A stretch of DNA of 25,840 nucleotides from CAYVUB01 sp964454675. GTDB lineage: Bacteria > Bacteroidota > Bacteroidia > Flavobacteriales > Flavobacteriaceae. Positions 8,510-15,702 of the stretch are shown piece after piece (positions within the stretch are counted from its first letter, which is position 1; each line of letters starts with the position of its first letter). The notes under the pieces were generated by a model. It was not told the DNA's origin, did no database searches, and saw only the letters and a program-made list of their open reading frames with translations. Where the stretch lies: NCBI GenBank assembly GCA_964454675.1, contig CAYVUB010000038.1, positions 1 to 25,840 of the forward strand. Reading direction: 5' to 3'. Made by a program: the position numbers and the translations under genes.

Positions 8510-8593
8510 GCTCAAGTGGTGGAATTGGTAGACACGCCGGACTTAAAATCCTGTGTCCATTAGGACGTGCGGGTTCAAGTCCCGCCTTGAGTA
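8510..8593 (+). tRNA. tRNA-Leu (anticodon UAA)
   Basis: 84 nt, a class II tRNA. Acceptor gctcaag (8510-8516) pairs with cttgagt (8586-8592), with G-U as the first pair; discriminator A8593. The loop cttaaaa places TAA at 8544-8546. The long variable arm has a gtcc-atta-ggac... type stem, and the T arm is gcggg-ttcaagt-cccgc. Anticodon stem ccgga/tcctg has one C-U mismatch (8538/8552). CCA is not encoded. Confidence 0.95.
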
Positions 8594-8629
8594 CAAAAGC
8601 CGAAGTCTTTATAGATTTCGGCTTTTTTA
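8594..8629 (+). terminator. Intrinsic terminator of the tRNA unit
   Basis: aaagccgaagtct pairs with agatttcggcttt around a four-base loop (ttat), with one G-T wobble, followed by a T run. It starts directly after tRNA-Leu. Confidence 0.85.
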
Positions 8630-8858
8630 GTTTAATACTGACGGTTAATCAAAAAGTGTTAATTGAGTATATTCCGGGCAATATTTCGGGTTTGTGGTAT
8701 ATACTCCAACGATACGTTTTGTGATTTTGCATTTTCTTTTTCCCACGAGAAAAACACTGTTTTGTATAAACGTTGTTGTTGTCATTTATACGAAAATGCG
8801 TTTTCTTATAAATGATAGTGTCTTTTTTCTAAATACGATTGTTTTGTCATGTTAAGTT
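8630..8858. other. Intergenic stretch without a gene
   Basis: Between the tRNA terminator and the tandem hairpins I see no gene. A weak 7-bp inverted repeat, gtataaa / tttatac (about 8764-8793), is present. The 78-residue frame covering 8488-8724 overlaps the tRNA and is not a protein gene. Confidence 0.6.
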
Positions 8859-8926
8859 TTTTCCGTGATGCTATTCTCACGGAAAATTTTTGATGTTTTT
8901 TTCCGTGATGTTGTTCTCACGGAAAA
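8859..8926. repeat. Two tandem identical-stem hairpins at the 3' end of the Fic gene
   Basis: Hairpin 1 is 8859-8886 and hairpin 2 is 8899-8926, 40 bp apart. Both have the perfect 10-bp stem ttttccgtga / tcacggaaaa with an 8-base loop (tgctattc or tgttgttc). T runs flank them on the plus strand. The second overlaps the last codons and the TGA stop of the Fic gene (8917-8919). They probably act as terminators between the plus-strand tRNA unit and the minus-strand Fic gene. Confidence 0.8.
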
Positions 8927-10011
8927 TTTTTAGTTTTTTTTTCTTTTATCAATACATTTACCAACTCTGTATTGATATAATAATTTGTTTTCCAAACTTT
9001 TATTTTTTCTATTAACCCTATTTCCGAAATGCTGTCCAAATAGTTTAATGCGGTTCTTCTCGAAACAGATAACTCCGTTTCTAAAAACTCCGATTTTGTA
9101 TAGGGGTGTTTGAACAAAATATTTAGCAAATCCTGACTGTAAATTTTAGGCAATTCGGTTCTGATTCGGGTTTTGTAATCCTGCATTACGGTTCTAATAT
9201 CCGTAATTAAACCAATGGTTTGATGTGCTGTAACCTCAACGCCTTTGAGCATATACAAAACCATACCTTCCCAGTCGTTATTGGTTCTTACGCCTTGCAA
9301 GACCTGATAATATTCCGTTTTGTTTTGGGTAATGTAACGACTCAGATACAATACGGGAATATCTAACAATCCTTGCAATACCAGATACAAAATGTTTATG
9401 ATGCGCCCGGTACGTCCGTTGCCGTCATAAAATGGGTGTATGCTTTCAAACTGATAATGGATAACAGCCATTTTAACAAGTGGGTCGAGTTCCGAAAATT
9501 CGTTGTCGTTTATAAACTTTTCGAGATTTGCCATTAACATAACAACTTCGTCAGGGTGTTGTGGTGGTGTGTAAACCGTTTGCCCTTGCGAGTTTATCAG
9601 CTTCGTTCCTGCCTGTGTTCTGAATCCTGCTTTGTTTTCTTCCAAAGTTTCCTGAACGGCAATGATATGTTTATTCAGCAATAACCTTTCTTTTCGGACA
9701 ATCTCAAAACCTTGTTTTAAACCTTGAGCATAATTGATGACTTCTTTTGTTGCGGAATTTTTGGTGTCAATAAAGATGTTTTCTTTGTACAAATCATCGT
9801 GAGTGGTAACGATGTTTTCAATTTCGCTGCTGTCTTTTGCCTCTTGTAGCGTCAGGGTATTGATTAAAATATTTTCATTCGGAATTGTTTTAACCGTTCC
9901 TTTGAGCTCTGCCAAATACCGGTGTGCTTTTGCAAGTTGTTTTAGAACTTTAGGGGTTTCTATCTCAACAGACGGAGGCAACAAGGGCAATATAAATTCT
10001 GTATTTGTCAT
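8917..10011 (-). CDS. Fic-family protein, adenylyltransferase (class II, self-inhibited)
   Basis: 364 residues. Fic enzymes transfer AMP (sometimes another nucleotide part) from ATP to hydroxyl side chains of target proteins. The catalytic motif is complete: HPFYDGNGRTGR (192-203), with H192 as general base and the acidic D196 for metal. An inhibitory-helix motif (S/T)xxxE(G/N) is seen near the N-terminus as S61-SEI-E65-N66, which defines class II, in which the glutamate blocks productive ATP binding. The N-terminal region fits Fic_N, and residues about 300-350 look like a winged helix (SRRTALNYLDSISEIGLIEK). Size and layout resemble Shewanella SoFic. No antitoxin-like small gene is adjacent, as expected when inhibition is in cis. 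The targets are unknown. A promoter lies upstream, and two hairpins close the 3' end. Confidence 0.92.
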   Translation of the reverse strand: MTNTEFILPLLPPSVEIETPKVLKQLAKAHRYLAELKGTVKTIPNENILINTLTLQEAKDSSEIENIVTTHDDLYKENIFIDTKNSATKEVINYAQGLKQGFEIVRKERLLLNKHIIAVQETLEENKAGFRTQAGTKLINSQGQTVYTPPQHPDEVVMLMANLEKFINDNEFSELDPLVKMAVIHYQFESIHPFYDGNGRTGRIINILYLVLQGLLDIPVLYLSRYITQNKTEYYQVLQGVRTNNDWEGMVLYMLKGVEVTAHQTIGLITDIRTVMQDYKTRIRTELPKIYSQDLLNILFKHPYTKSEFLETELSVSRRTALNYLDSISEIGLIEKIKVWKTNYYINTELVNVLIKEKKTKNFP

Positions 10012-10048
10012 TGTTCGGTTTTATTTGAACGTTATCCGTAACTTCAAA

Positions 10049-10077
10049 CAAATATAATGATTAAAAAGCTTTCCCAA
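10049..10077 (-). promoter_or_regulatory. Promoter of the Fic gene
   Basis: On the minus strand TTG (10075-10077), an 18-nt spacer and TATATTTG (10049-10056) match the Bacteroidota consensus. The predicted start near 10042 gives a leader of about 30 nt. Confidence 0.6.
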
Positions 10078-10107
10078 TCCTTCACTATGGCATTCAATTT
10101 TTCCCAT

Positions 10108-10133
10108 AAAAAAACCCGACTTTTCAGTCAGGT
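10108..10133 (-). terminator. Intrinsic terminator of the LEA-like lipoprotein gene
   Basis: Read on the minus strand: acctgact - gaaa - agtcgggt with one G-U pair, followed by seven T. It lies just past the lipoprotein stop codon. Confidence 0.8.
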
Positions 10134-10159
10134 CTTAATTATCTTAAAAAGATGACAAC

Positions 10160-10549
10160 TTAATTATCGCCTATTTTTTTAACAGCATCTTTAGCAGATT
10201 TTCCTGCTTCTTTGGTTTCATCAATGGCATTGTCAATAGTTTTCTTGGTTTTTTCGGCGGCATTTTTGGTAGCATCCTTAGCATCGTCGATTACTTTTCC
10301 TGCTTTGTCAATGGCATCTTCGCCTGCTTTTTTAGCATCATCATAAACGTCATCCAATGTTTCTTTGGTTGCATCTTTTGCATCTTCATAGGCATCTTTT
10401 GTTGCTTTAGCAGCATCATCCAATGCGTCTTTGGTGTCATCGGCAGCGTTTTCCAATGCGTCTTCAGTTTTTTCTTTGGTGTCTCTGCACGAGTTGAATG
10501 ATAATCCGATAGCCAGTATCATTGCAATACTTAATAATAAGTTTTTCAT
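10160..10549 (-). CDS. Lipoprotein made of 11-residue LEA-like repeats
   Basis: 129 residues. A type II signal peptide (MKNLLLSIAMILAIGLSFNS) leads to lipobox Cys21. The mature part is almost entirely charged and Ala-rich. From residue 28 to 126 it divides into nine consecutive 11-mers without gaps, for example TKDALDDAAKA (39-49), TKDAYEDAKDA (50-60) and AGKVIDDAKDA (83-93). An 11-residue period of this composition is that of group 3 LEA proteins and some apolipoprotein-like helices: amphipathic helix, often disordered in solution. No enzymatic motif is present. A role in stress or membrane protection is inference; related Bacteroidota proteins are usually left as hypothetical or YtxH-like. 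It is a single gene with its own terminator, downstream of waaA on the same strand (66-nt gap). Confidence 0.85.
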   Translation of the reverse strand: MKNLLLSIAMILAIGLSFNSCRDTKEKTEDALENAADDTKDALDDAAKATKDAYEDAKDATKETLDDVYDDAKKAGEDAIDKAGKVIDDAKDATKNAAEKTKKTIDNAIDETKEAGKSAKDAVKKIGDN

Positions 10550-10615
10550 TGTAATAAGGTTTTAGTTATTGATTAATAATTGATTTTTACGGGTAAACCG
10601 ATACAAATCATTAAG

Positions 10616-11851
10616 TTATATACGGATGTAATTGATGATTTGGATGACGGCACCTTTGCTTTTGTTAATAAAGCTTGCATTTGCAGTGCCAAATTCGGTT
10701 CTTTTTTGAGGATTTTGAATCAAACTTTGCAGTTCGGTTTCCAGTTCGTCGTAGTTTTTAACAGGGATCAATCCACCATTGGCTATCATATCAAAAGCTT
10801 CGGGAAATCTATCATAATTTTTCCCGATAATAATTGGCACACCAAAAACAGCCGGCTCCAGAATATTGTGCAAACCGGTACTTCCCATCGCACCGCCAAC
10901 ATAAGCGATGTCTGCATAGCTGTATATTTTCGACAATAAACCAATGGTGTCAATCACAAACACCGAATAGTCTGAAAGTGTTTTCCCTTCTTTTTCAGAA
11001 AACAACACCGTTTTAACTTCAAGTTTTGATGTCAGATTCGCTATTTGCGATGTTTTTATGTTGTGTGGTGCTATGATGTATTTGATATTTCTGGAAGCCT
11101 GTGTATTGATGAATTTTACCAGTAATTCTTCATCTTCCGGCCACGAACTGCCAATAACCACACAGAGCTGATTGTCTTTAAATGCTTCAATAAATGGTAA
11201 ATTATTGTTTTGATGTAATTGGTCATAAACTCTGTCAAAGCGCGTATCGCCGGATACGGTCACGTTGTTGAAATTTATAGAATCAAGTAAACTTTTTGAA
11301 CTTACGTTTTGCACAAAAATATGCTCGAATGCTTTTAGTGCGTTTCGCATCATACCACCATAAAATTTAAAAAAGGCTTGGTTTGGTCTGAAAGCCGCCG
11401 AAATCAAAATAGCACGATGTTGCCGTTTTTTTAGTTCAGATAAATAATTTGGCCAAAAATCATACTTTACAAAAATGGTGAGTTCGGGTTTTACAATATC
11501 TAAAAATTTCTTTGCATTGGCTTTGGTATCTATCGGAAGATACACAACCACATCGGCAACGTCTGTATTTTTTCTTATTTCATATCCGGAAGGCGAAAAA
11601 AAAGTCAGAACGATTTTATGGTTTGGATGTAACCTCCGAAGCTCTTTAAATACCGGTAAACCTTGCTCATATTCACCCAATGATGCGCAATGGAACCATA
11701 AAGTGTTGTCAGTTGCCTGTAGTTGGTGTTTTAAAATGTCAAATGTTCGCTTGCGGCCATCAACACCAAGTTTGAGTTTTTGGTTGAATAAAGCCAGTAA
11801 TTTCAAAAGAAAACCGGCAATATAAATTCCTATGTTATAGAGTCTCTTCAA
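10616..11851 (-). CDS. waaA: 3-deoxy-D-manno-octulosonic acid (Kdo) transferase WaaA
   Basis: 411 residues, GT30 family, inner-membrane associated. It moves Kdo from CMP-Kdo to the lipid A precursor in LPS core synthesis. The N-terminal membrane anchor is about residues 4-22. The catalytic base is E60 in HCASLGEYEQ. GSSWPEDEE (234-242) and the GGAMGSTGLHNILEP block (319-333) form the CMP-Kdo site. The start is TTG at 11851: no ATG lies in frame before a TAA seven bases further up, and MKRLYNIGIYIAG fits the family N-terminus. An ATG-ATT-TGA minigene (11856-11848) overlaps this TTG. It is divergent from the aminotransferase-galE pair, which also supplies envelope sugars. Confidence 0.95.
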   Translation of the reverse strand: MKRLYNIGIYIAGFLLKLLALFNQKLKLGVDGRKRTFDILKHQLQATDNTLWFHCASLGEYEQGLPVFKELRRLHPNHKIVLTFFSPSGYEIRKNTDVADVVVYLPIDTKANAKKFLDIVKPELTIFVKYDFWPNYLSELKKRQHRAILISAAFRPNQAFFKFYGGMMRNALKAFEHIFVQNVSSKSLLDSINFNNVTVSGDTRFDRVYDQLHQNNNLPFIEAFKDNQLCVVIGSSWPEDEELLVKFINTQASRNIKYIIAPHNIKTSQIANLTSKLEVKTVLFSEKEGKTLSDYSVFVIDTIGLLSKIYSYADIAYVGGAMGSTGLHNILEPAVFGVPIIIGKNYDRFPEAFDMIANGGLIPVKNYDELETELQSLIQNPQKRTEFGTANASFINKSKGAVIQIINYIRI

Positions 11852-11895
11852 ATCATTTTATTTGTGCTAAAATACATTACTTTCGTATAATTTCA

Positions 11896-11926
11896 TTGCT
11901 TGTGGGTTGACAATTTTGTATTTTCG
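11896..11926 (+). promoter_or_regulatory. Likely promoter of the aminotransferase-galE pair
   Basis: TTG at 11896-11898, a 20-nt spacer, then TATTTTCG at 11919-11926, one base off TAnnTTTG. The start site would be around 11933, about 45 nt before the ATG. Confidence 0.45.
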
Positions 11927-11977
11927 CTCTTCACAGGTAACTGTTGATGGTTGTCTGCTTATTTAAGATATATTCCG

Positions 11978-13117
11978 ATGAAAAAAATACAAATGGTTGA
12001 TCTTAAAGGTCAATATATCAAAATTAAAGATGTTGTTGATGCTTCAATTGCAGAAGTTCTGGATAATACATCCTATATAAACGGCCCTAAAGTTCACGAA
12101 TTTCAAAAAAACTTAGAAACATATCTCGGCGTTAAGCACGTTATTCCTTGTGCCAATGGAACCGACGCTTTGCAAATAGCCATGATGGGCTTAGGATTAC
12201 AACCCGGCGATGAAGTCATCACTGCCGATTTTACCTTTGCCGCAACCGTAGAGGTGATTGCACTTTTACAATTAACACCGGTTTTAGTGGATGTTGAGCC
12301 GGATAGTTTTAACATAGATATTGATGCGGTTAAAAAAGCAATCACACCTAAAACCAAAGCGATTGTGCCGGTGCATTTATTCGGGCAATGTGCCAATATG
12401 GAAGCCATTATGGAAATTGCCAAAGCGCATAATTTGTACGTTATTGAAGATAATGCACAAGCCATTGGCGCCAATTATACTTACAGCGATGGTAAGAAAG
12501 TCAAAGCAGGCACCATAGGCCACGTTGGAGCAACCTCTTTCTTTCCGTCAAAAAACTTAGGATGCTATGGCGATGGCGGTGCTATTTTTACTAATGACGA
12601 TGGCTTGGCGCATACCATAAGAGGCATTGTAAACCACGGAATGTATGAGCGTTATCATCACGATGTTGTAGGTGTTAATTCGAGATTAGATTCTGTGCAA
12701 GCAGCCGTTTTAAATGCTAAACTTCCACTTTTGGATGTCTATAACGAAGCGAGACAAAAAGCGGCAAATGCTTATGATGAAGCATTTAAAAACCAAGACA
12801 ATATTATCACACCATACCGAACGGGAACTCAGGACAACCACGTATTTCATCAATATACCTTGAAGATTAAAAATGTCAACAGAGATGCGTTGGCAGCACA
12901 TTTGAACGAAAACGGTATTCCCTGCGGCGTGTATTACCCGATTCCGTTGCATCTTCAAAAAGCCTACAGAGATGACAGGTACAAAGAAGAAAATTTTACA
13001 GTAACCAACCAATTGGTCAAAGAAGTTATTTCACTGCCAATGCATACAGAACTCGATGATGAACAGATTGGGTTTATTACTTCAACCGTTATAAATTTTG
13101 TAAAAGCACATTCATAA
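11978..13117 (+). CDS. DegT/DnrJ/EryC1/StrS PLP-dependent sugar aminotransferase
   Basis: 379 residues from the ATG at 11978 (MKKIQMVDLKGQY); the TTG nine codons upstream gives an atypical leader. This is a type I fold aminotransferase acting on nucleotide-linked ketosugars. The PLP-binding lysine is K192 in SFFPSKNLGCYGDGG, and the cofactor-ring aspartate is D158 in VIEDNAQAIGA. CANGTDALQIA (58-68) contacts the phosphate. The tail HGMYERYHHDVVGVNSRLD and the GIPCGVYYPIPLH block resemble WbpE-type enzymes, which aminate UDP-3-keto-GlcNAcA, but the exact sugar is inference. galE begins on the base after its stop codon, so the two are translationally linked. The role is surface polysaccharide or LPS precursor synthesis, in keeping with divergent waaA. 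Confidence 0.92.
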   Translation: MKKIQMVDLKGQYIKIKDVVDASIAEVLDNTSYINGPKVHEFQKNLETYLGVKHVIPCANGTDALQIAMMGLGLQPGDEVITADFTFAATVEVIALLQLTPVLVDVEPDSFNIDIDAVKKAITPKTKAIVPVHLFGQCANMEAIMEIAKAHNLYVIEDNAQAIGANYTYSDGKKVKAGTIGHVGATSFFPSKNLGCYGDGGAIFTNDDGLAHTIRGIVNHGMYERYHHDVVGVNSRLDSVQAAVLNAKLPLLDVYNEARQKAANAYDEAFKNQDNIITPYRTGTQDNHVFHQYTLKIKNVNRDALAAHLNENGIPCGVYYPIPLHLQKAYRDDRYKEENFTVTNQLVKEVISLPMHTELDDEQIGFITSTVINFVKAHS

Positions 13118-14137
13118 ATGAAGAAAATATTAGTTACCGGTGGTTTAGGATTTATAGGTTCACATACAGTTGTTGAGCTTCAAAATGAAGGATTTGAAGT
13201 CGTAATCATTGATGATTTGTCAAACTCGTCACTAAATGTTCTGGAAGGTATTACATCAATTACCGGCACAATACCCATTTTTGAAAAAATAGATTTAAAA
13301 GAAAAAAGCAGTGTTGAAGCCTTTTTTCACAAACACAATGATATTAAAGGTATCATTCATTTTGCCGCAAGCAAAGCTGTTGGTGAAAGTGTCGAAAAAC
13401 CACTGTTATACTATGAAAACAATATCAATACCTTGATTTACATGCTTAAAGAAGTATTGAAATTGGAAACCTCTAACTTTATCTTCAGTTCGTCGTGTAC
13501 GGTTTACGGTCAAGCCGATGTGATGCCTATTACCGAAGAAGCACCTATAAAACCGGCAGAATCACCTTATGGAAATACCAAGCAGATAGGTGAAGAAATC
13601 ATTAAAGATACTTGCAAAGTAACCCCGGATTTCAATGCTGTTTCTTTGCGATATTTTAATCCGATTGGTGCGCATCCAACAGCAAAAATTGGCGAGTTGC
13701 CTATTGGTGTGCCTCAAAATTTAGTGCCGTTTATTACACAAACAGCTGCCGGAATCCGCCGGCAATTGTCAGTTTTTGGGAATGATTATCCTACACCGGA
13801 CGGCACCTGCATCAGAGATTATATTCACGTGGTAGATTTGGCAAAAGCACATGTTGTGGCGTTAAAGCGTCTTTTGGATGGTGGCAATAAAACCAATTAT
13901 GAGGTATTTAATCTTGGTACCGGCACAGGAAGCTCGGTATTGGAAGTTATACAATCTTTTGAAAAAGTTTCGGGTACCAAATTGAATTACAAGTTTGCAC
14001 CACGACGTGAAGGTGATGTCATTCAGGCGTTTGCCGATACTGATAAAGCCAATGCCGAATTAGGCTGGCAGGCAAAATCAACTTTGGATGATGCTATGTT
14101 ATCTGCGTGGCATTGGGAACAACAGCTACGAAAATAG
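13118..14137 (+). CDS. galE: UDP-glucose 4-epimerase GalE
   Basis: 339 residues, extended short-chain dehydrogenase fold, interconverting UDP-glucose and UDP-galactose (some relatives use the N-acetyl forms). NAD-binding TGGLGFIGSH is at 7-16. The catalytic triad is S126 (FSSSCTVYG), Y151 and K155 (SPYGNTKQIGEE). LRYFNPIGAHP and the DGTCIRDYIHVVDLAKAH block are standard GalE features. The start ATG follows the TAA of the aminotransferase with no gap. It ends in a terminator shared with convergent lspA. Substrate range (Glc/Gal only or also GlcNAc/GalNAc) cannot be decided by eye. Confidence 0.95.
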   Translation: MKKILVTGGLGFIGSHTVVELQNEGFEVVIIDDLSNSSLNVLEGITSITGTIPIFEKIDLKEKSSVEAFFHKHNDIKGIIHFAASKAVGESVEKPLLYYENNINTLIYMLKEVLKLETSNFIFSSSCTVYGQADVMPITEEAPIKPAESPYGNTKQIGEEIIKDTCKVTPDFNAVSLRYFNPIGAHPTAKIGELPIGVPQNLVPFITQTAAGIRRQLSVFGNDYPTPDGTCIRDYIHVVDLAKAHVVALKRLLDGGNKTNYEVFNLGTGTGSSVLEVIQSFEKVSGTKLNYKFAPRREGDVIQAFADTDKANAELGWQAKSTLDDAMLSAWHWEQQLRK

Positions 14138-14149
14138 ATTTGTGACATC

Positions 14150-14174
14150 AGCTGGTATTTACACCGGCTTTTTT
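14150..14174 (+). terminator. Terminator of galE, overlapping the lspA 3' end
   Basis: agctggt (14150-14156) - atttac - accggct (14163-14169), one G-U pair, followed by six T. The hairpin covers the lspA stop codon at 14159, so it may serve both convergent units. Confidence 0.75.
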
Positions 14175-14653
14175 CTGTAGATAAAACTCGCAAGCAAAAG
14201 CATAATCATCCCGAAAGTTACCGACATATCGGCAACATTAAAAATGCCTGTTCTGAAAATTCCGCCTAAATCAATATGGAAAAAATCGGTAACAGAACCA
14301 TATTTTATACGGTCGTAGATGTTTGCAAATCCGCCGCCAATAATGCAGCAAAAAGCAAATAAACTCAAACGGTCTAACGATTTATTCTTGATAATATAAT
14401 ATACTACATACCCCAAAACCAAAGCAGGCAAAATCCAGAGCAGCAACACCTTTAAGGTTGGACTCATAGTGCTTCCCATACCTAAAAACGCACCCGAATT
14501 TTCAACATTGGTCAATACAAAACTATCACCGCCTATAATTGACGTAACAGAATTGTAGGTAACATTGTTTCTAACGTAAAATTTTGAAAGCTGATCGATA
14601 GCAATATTTATCACAATAATGATGATAATGCTCCATGTTCTTGAAATCTTCAT
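14159..14653 (-). CDS. lspA: Signal peptidase II (prolipoprotein signal peptidase)
   Basis: 164 residues with four predicted membrane helices (about 7-26, 65-88, 96-112, 138-158). This aspartic protease removes signal peptides from diacylated prolipoproteins in the inner membrane. Catalytic aspartates are D114 (NIYDR) and D142 (FNVADMSVTFG), and conserved NVENSGAFLG is at 49-58. It is the second gene after fabD with an 8-nt gap, so the two are probably co-transcribed. Its likely clients in this window include the LEA-like lipoprotein. Confidence 0.96.
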   Translation of the reverse strand: MKISRTWSIIIIIVINIAIDQLSKFYVRNNVTYNSVTSIIGGDSFVLTNVENSGAFLGMGSTMSPTLKVLLLWILPALVLGYVVYYIIKNKSLDRLSLFAFCCIIGGGFANIYDRIKYGSVTDFFHIDLGGIFRTGIFNVADMSVTFGMIMLLLASFIYRKKPV

Positions 14654-14661
14654 AGAGTCAA

Positions 14662-15555
14662 TTAAGCGTTAGAATTTAATGAGGCTGCTGCCGTTTGTGC
14701 TTCACGGTCAATCTTTTTTACCAAGCCTTGCAAGACATTTCCCGGACCGATTTCGGTAAATAACGTTGCGCCATCGGCAACCATTTGTTGTACAGATTGT
14801 GTCCATTTTACCGGTGCTGTCAATTGCACAATCAAGTTGGCTTTTATTTGGGCAGCGTCATTTACAGCACTTGCTGTGACGTTTTGATATATAGGGCATT
14901 TAGGTTCGCTAAACACGGTGTTTTCAATTGCTGCGGCCAGTTCTTCACGTGCAGGTTCCATTAAAGGCGAATGAAAAGCACCACCAACAGGAAGCACCAA
15001 AGCACGTTTGGCACCAGCAAATTTCATTGCTTCACAAGCGTGGTTTACGGCAACTACTTCACCGGATATTACCAATTGTCCGGGGCAATTATAATTTGCA
15101 GCAACGACTACACCAGGAGTTCCGGCGCATTGACGTTCCACAACTGCATCTTCCAAACCTAATACTGCAGCCATTGTGCCTGATTGCAATTCGCAGGCTT
15201 TTTGCATTGCCAACGCACGTTGCGATACCAGTTTCAAACCATCTTCAAAAGTCAACGTACCATTGGCAACCAACGCAGAAAACTCGCCAAGAGAATGCCC
15301 GGCAACCATATCGGGTTTAAAGCTGTCGCCAAGCGTTTTTGCCAGTATAACCGAGTGTAAAAATATGGCAGGCTGTGTGACTTTGGTTTCTTTTAAATCT
15401 TCGGCAGAACCTTCAAACATGATGTCTGTAATTCTAAATCCTAAGATGTCATTTGCTTGTTCAAACAGTTGTTTTGCAAGTGCCGATTGGTTGTAAAGGT
15501 CTAAGCCCATACCTGTAAATTGTGCACCCTGCCCGGGAAATATATATGCGTTCAT
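14662..15555 (-). CDS. fabD: Malonyl-CoA:ACP transacylase FabD
   Basis: 297 residues, close to the usual 290-310. It loads malonyl groups onto acyl carrier protein for type II fatty acid synthesis. The oxyanion/N-terminal motif is FPGQGAQFTGMG (6-17), the nucleophile S88 is in GHSLGE, R113 (SQRALAMQ) binds the malonyl carboxylate, and catalytic H195 is in GGAFHSPLM. The C-terminal block IGPGNVLQGLVKKI is typical. It is first in a fabD-lspA unit, with a -7 element 22 nt upstream of the ATG. Confidence 0.96.
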   Translation of the reverse strand: MNAYIFPGQGAQFTGMGLDLYNQSALAKQLFEQANDILGFRITDIMFEGSAEDLKETKVTQPAIFLHSVILAKTLGDSFKPDMVAGHSLGEFSALVANGTLTFEDGLKLVSQRALAMQKACELQSGTMAAVLGLEDAVVERQCAGTPGVVVAANYNCPGQLVISGEVVAVNHACEAMKFAGAKRALVLPVGGAFHSPLMEPAREELAAAIENTVFSEPKCPIYQNVTASAVNDAAQIKANLIVQLTAPVKWTQSVQQMVADGATLFTEIGPGNVLQGLVKKIDREAQTAAASLNSNA

Positions 15556-15576
15556 AGTTGATTCGTTTTACGGGGA

Positions 15577-15610
15577 CAAAAATAGGAATAATATCTTTAA
15601 ATTCTCGCAA
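15577..15610 (-). promoter_or_regulatory. Possible promoter of fabD-lspA
   Basis: On the minus strand TATTTTTG (15577-15584) fits TAnnTTTG. A TTTGCG at about 15606-15611, 23 nt away, could be the -33 element; it comes from the cgcaaa repeat. Confidence 0.4.
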
Positions 15611-15629
15611 AGACGCAAACTCGCAAAAG
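15606..15629. repeat. Three cgcaaa words with an 8-bp period
   Basis: cgcaaa occurs at 15606, 15614 and 15622, with a degenerate tgcaa at 15631. The same words make up the palindrome at 766-811, so this looks like a decayed member of that family. Confidence 0.55.
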
Positions 15630-15702
15630 TGCAATGGTTTTTAAAATCTTTAAAATGCTGTCTTTGTTCTTGATTCTATCAGCGGAGCAATCTTTATTCT
15701 TT

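Noticed and set aside
8488..8724. 78-residue plus-strand frame
   Set aside because: It overlaps tRNA-Leu and its terminator and shows no protein family features.
8856..8932. CRISPR-like repeat at the two tandem hairpins
   Set aside because: Only two units with a 12-bp interval and no cas genes; terminator-type hairpins fit better.
12103..13012. Minus-strand frames across the aminotransferase gene
   Set aside because: Antisense shadows of a clear plus-strand enzyme gene.
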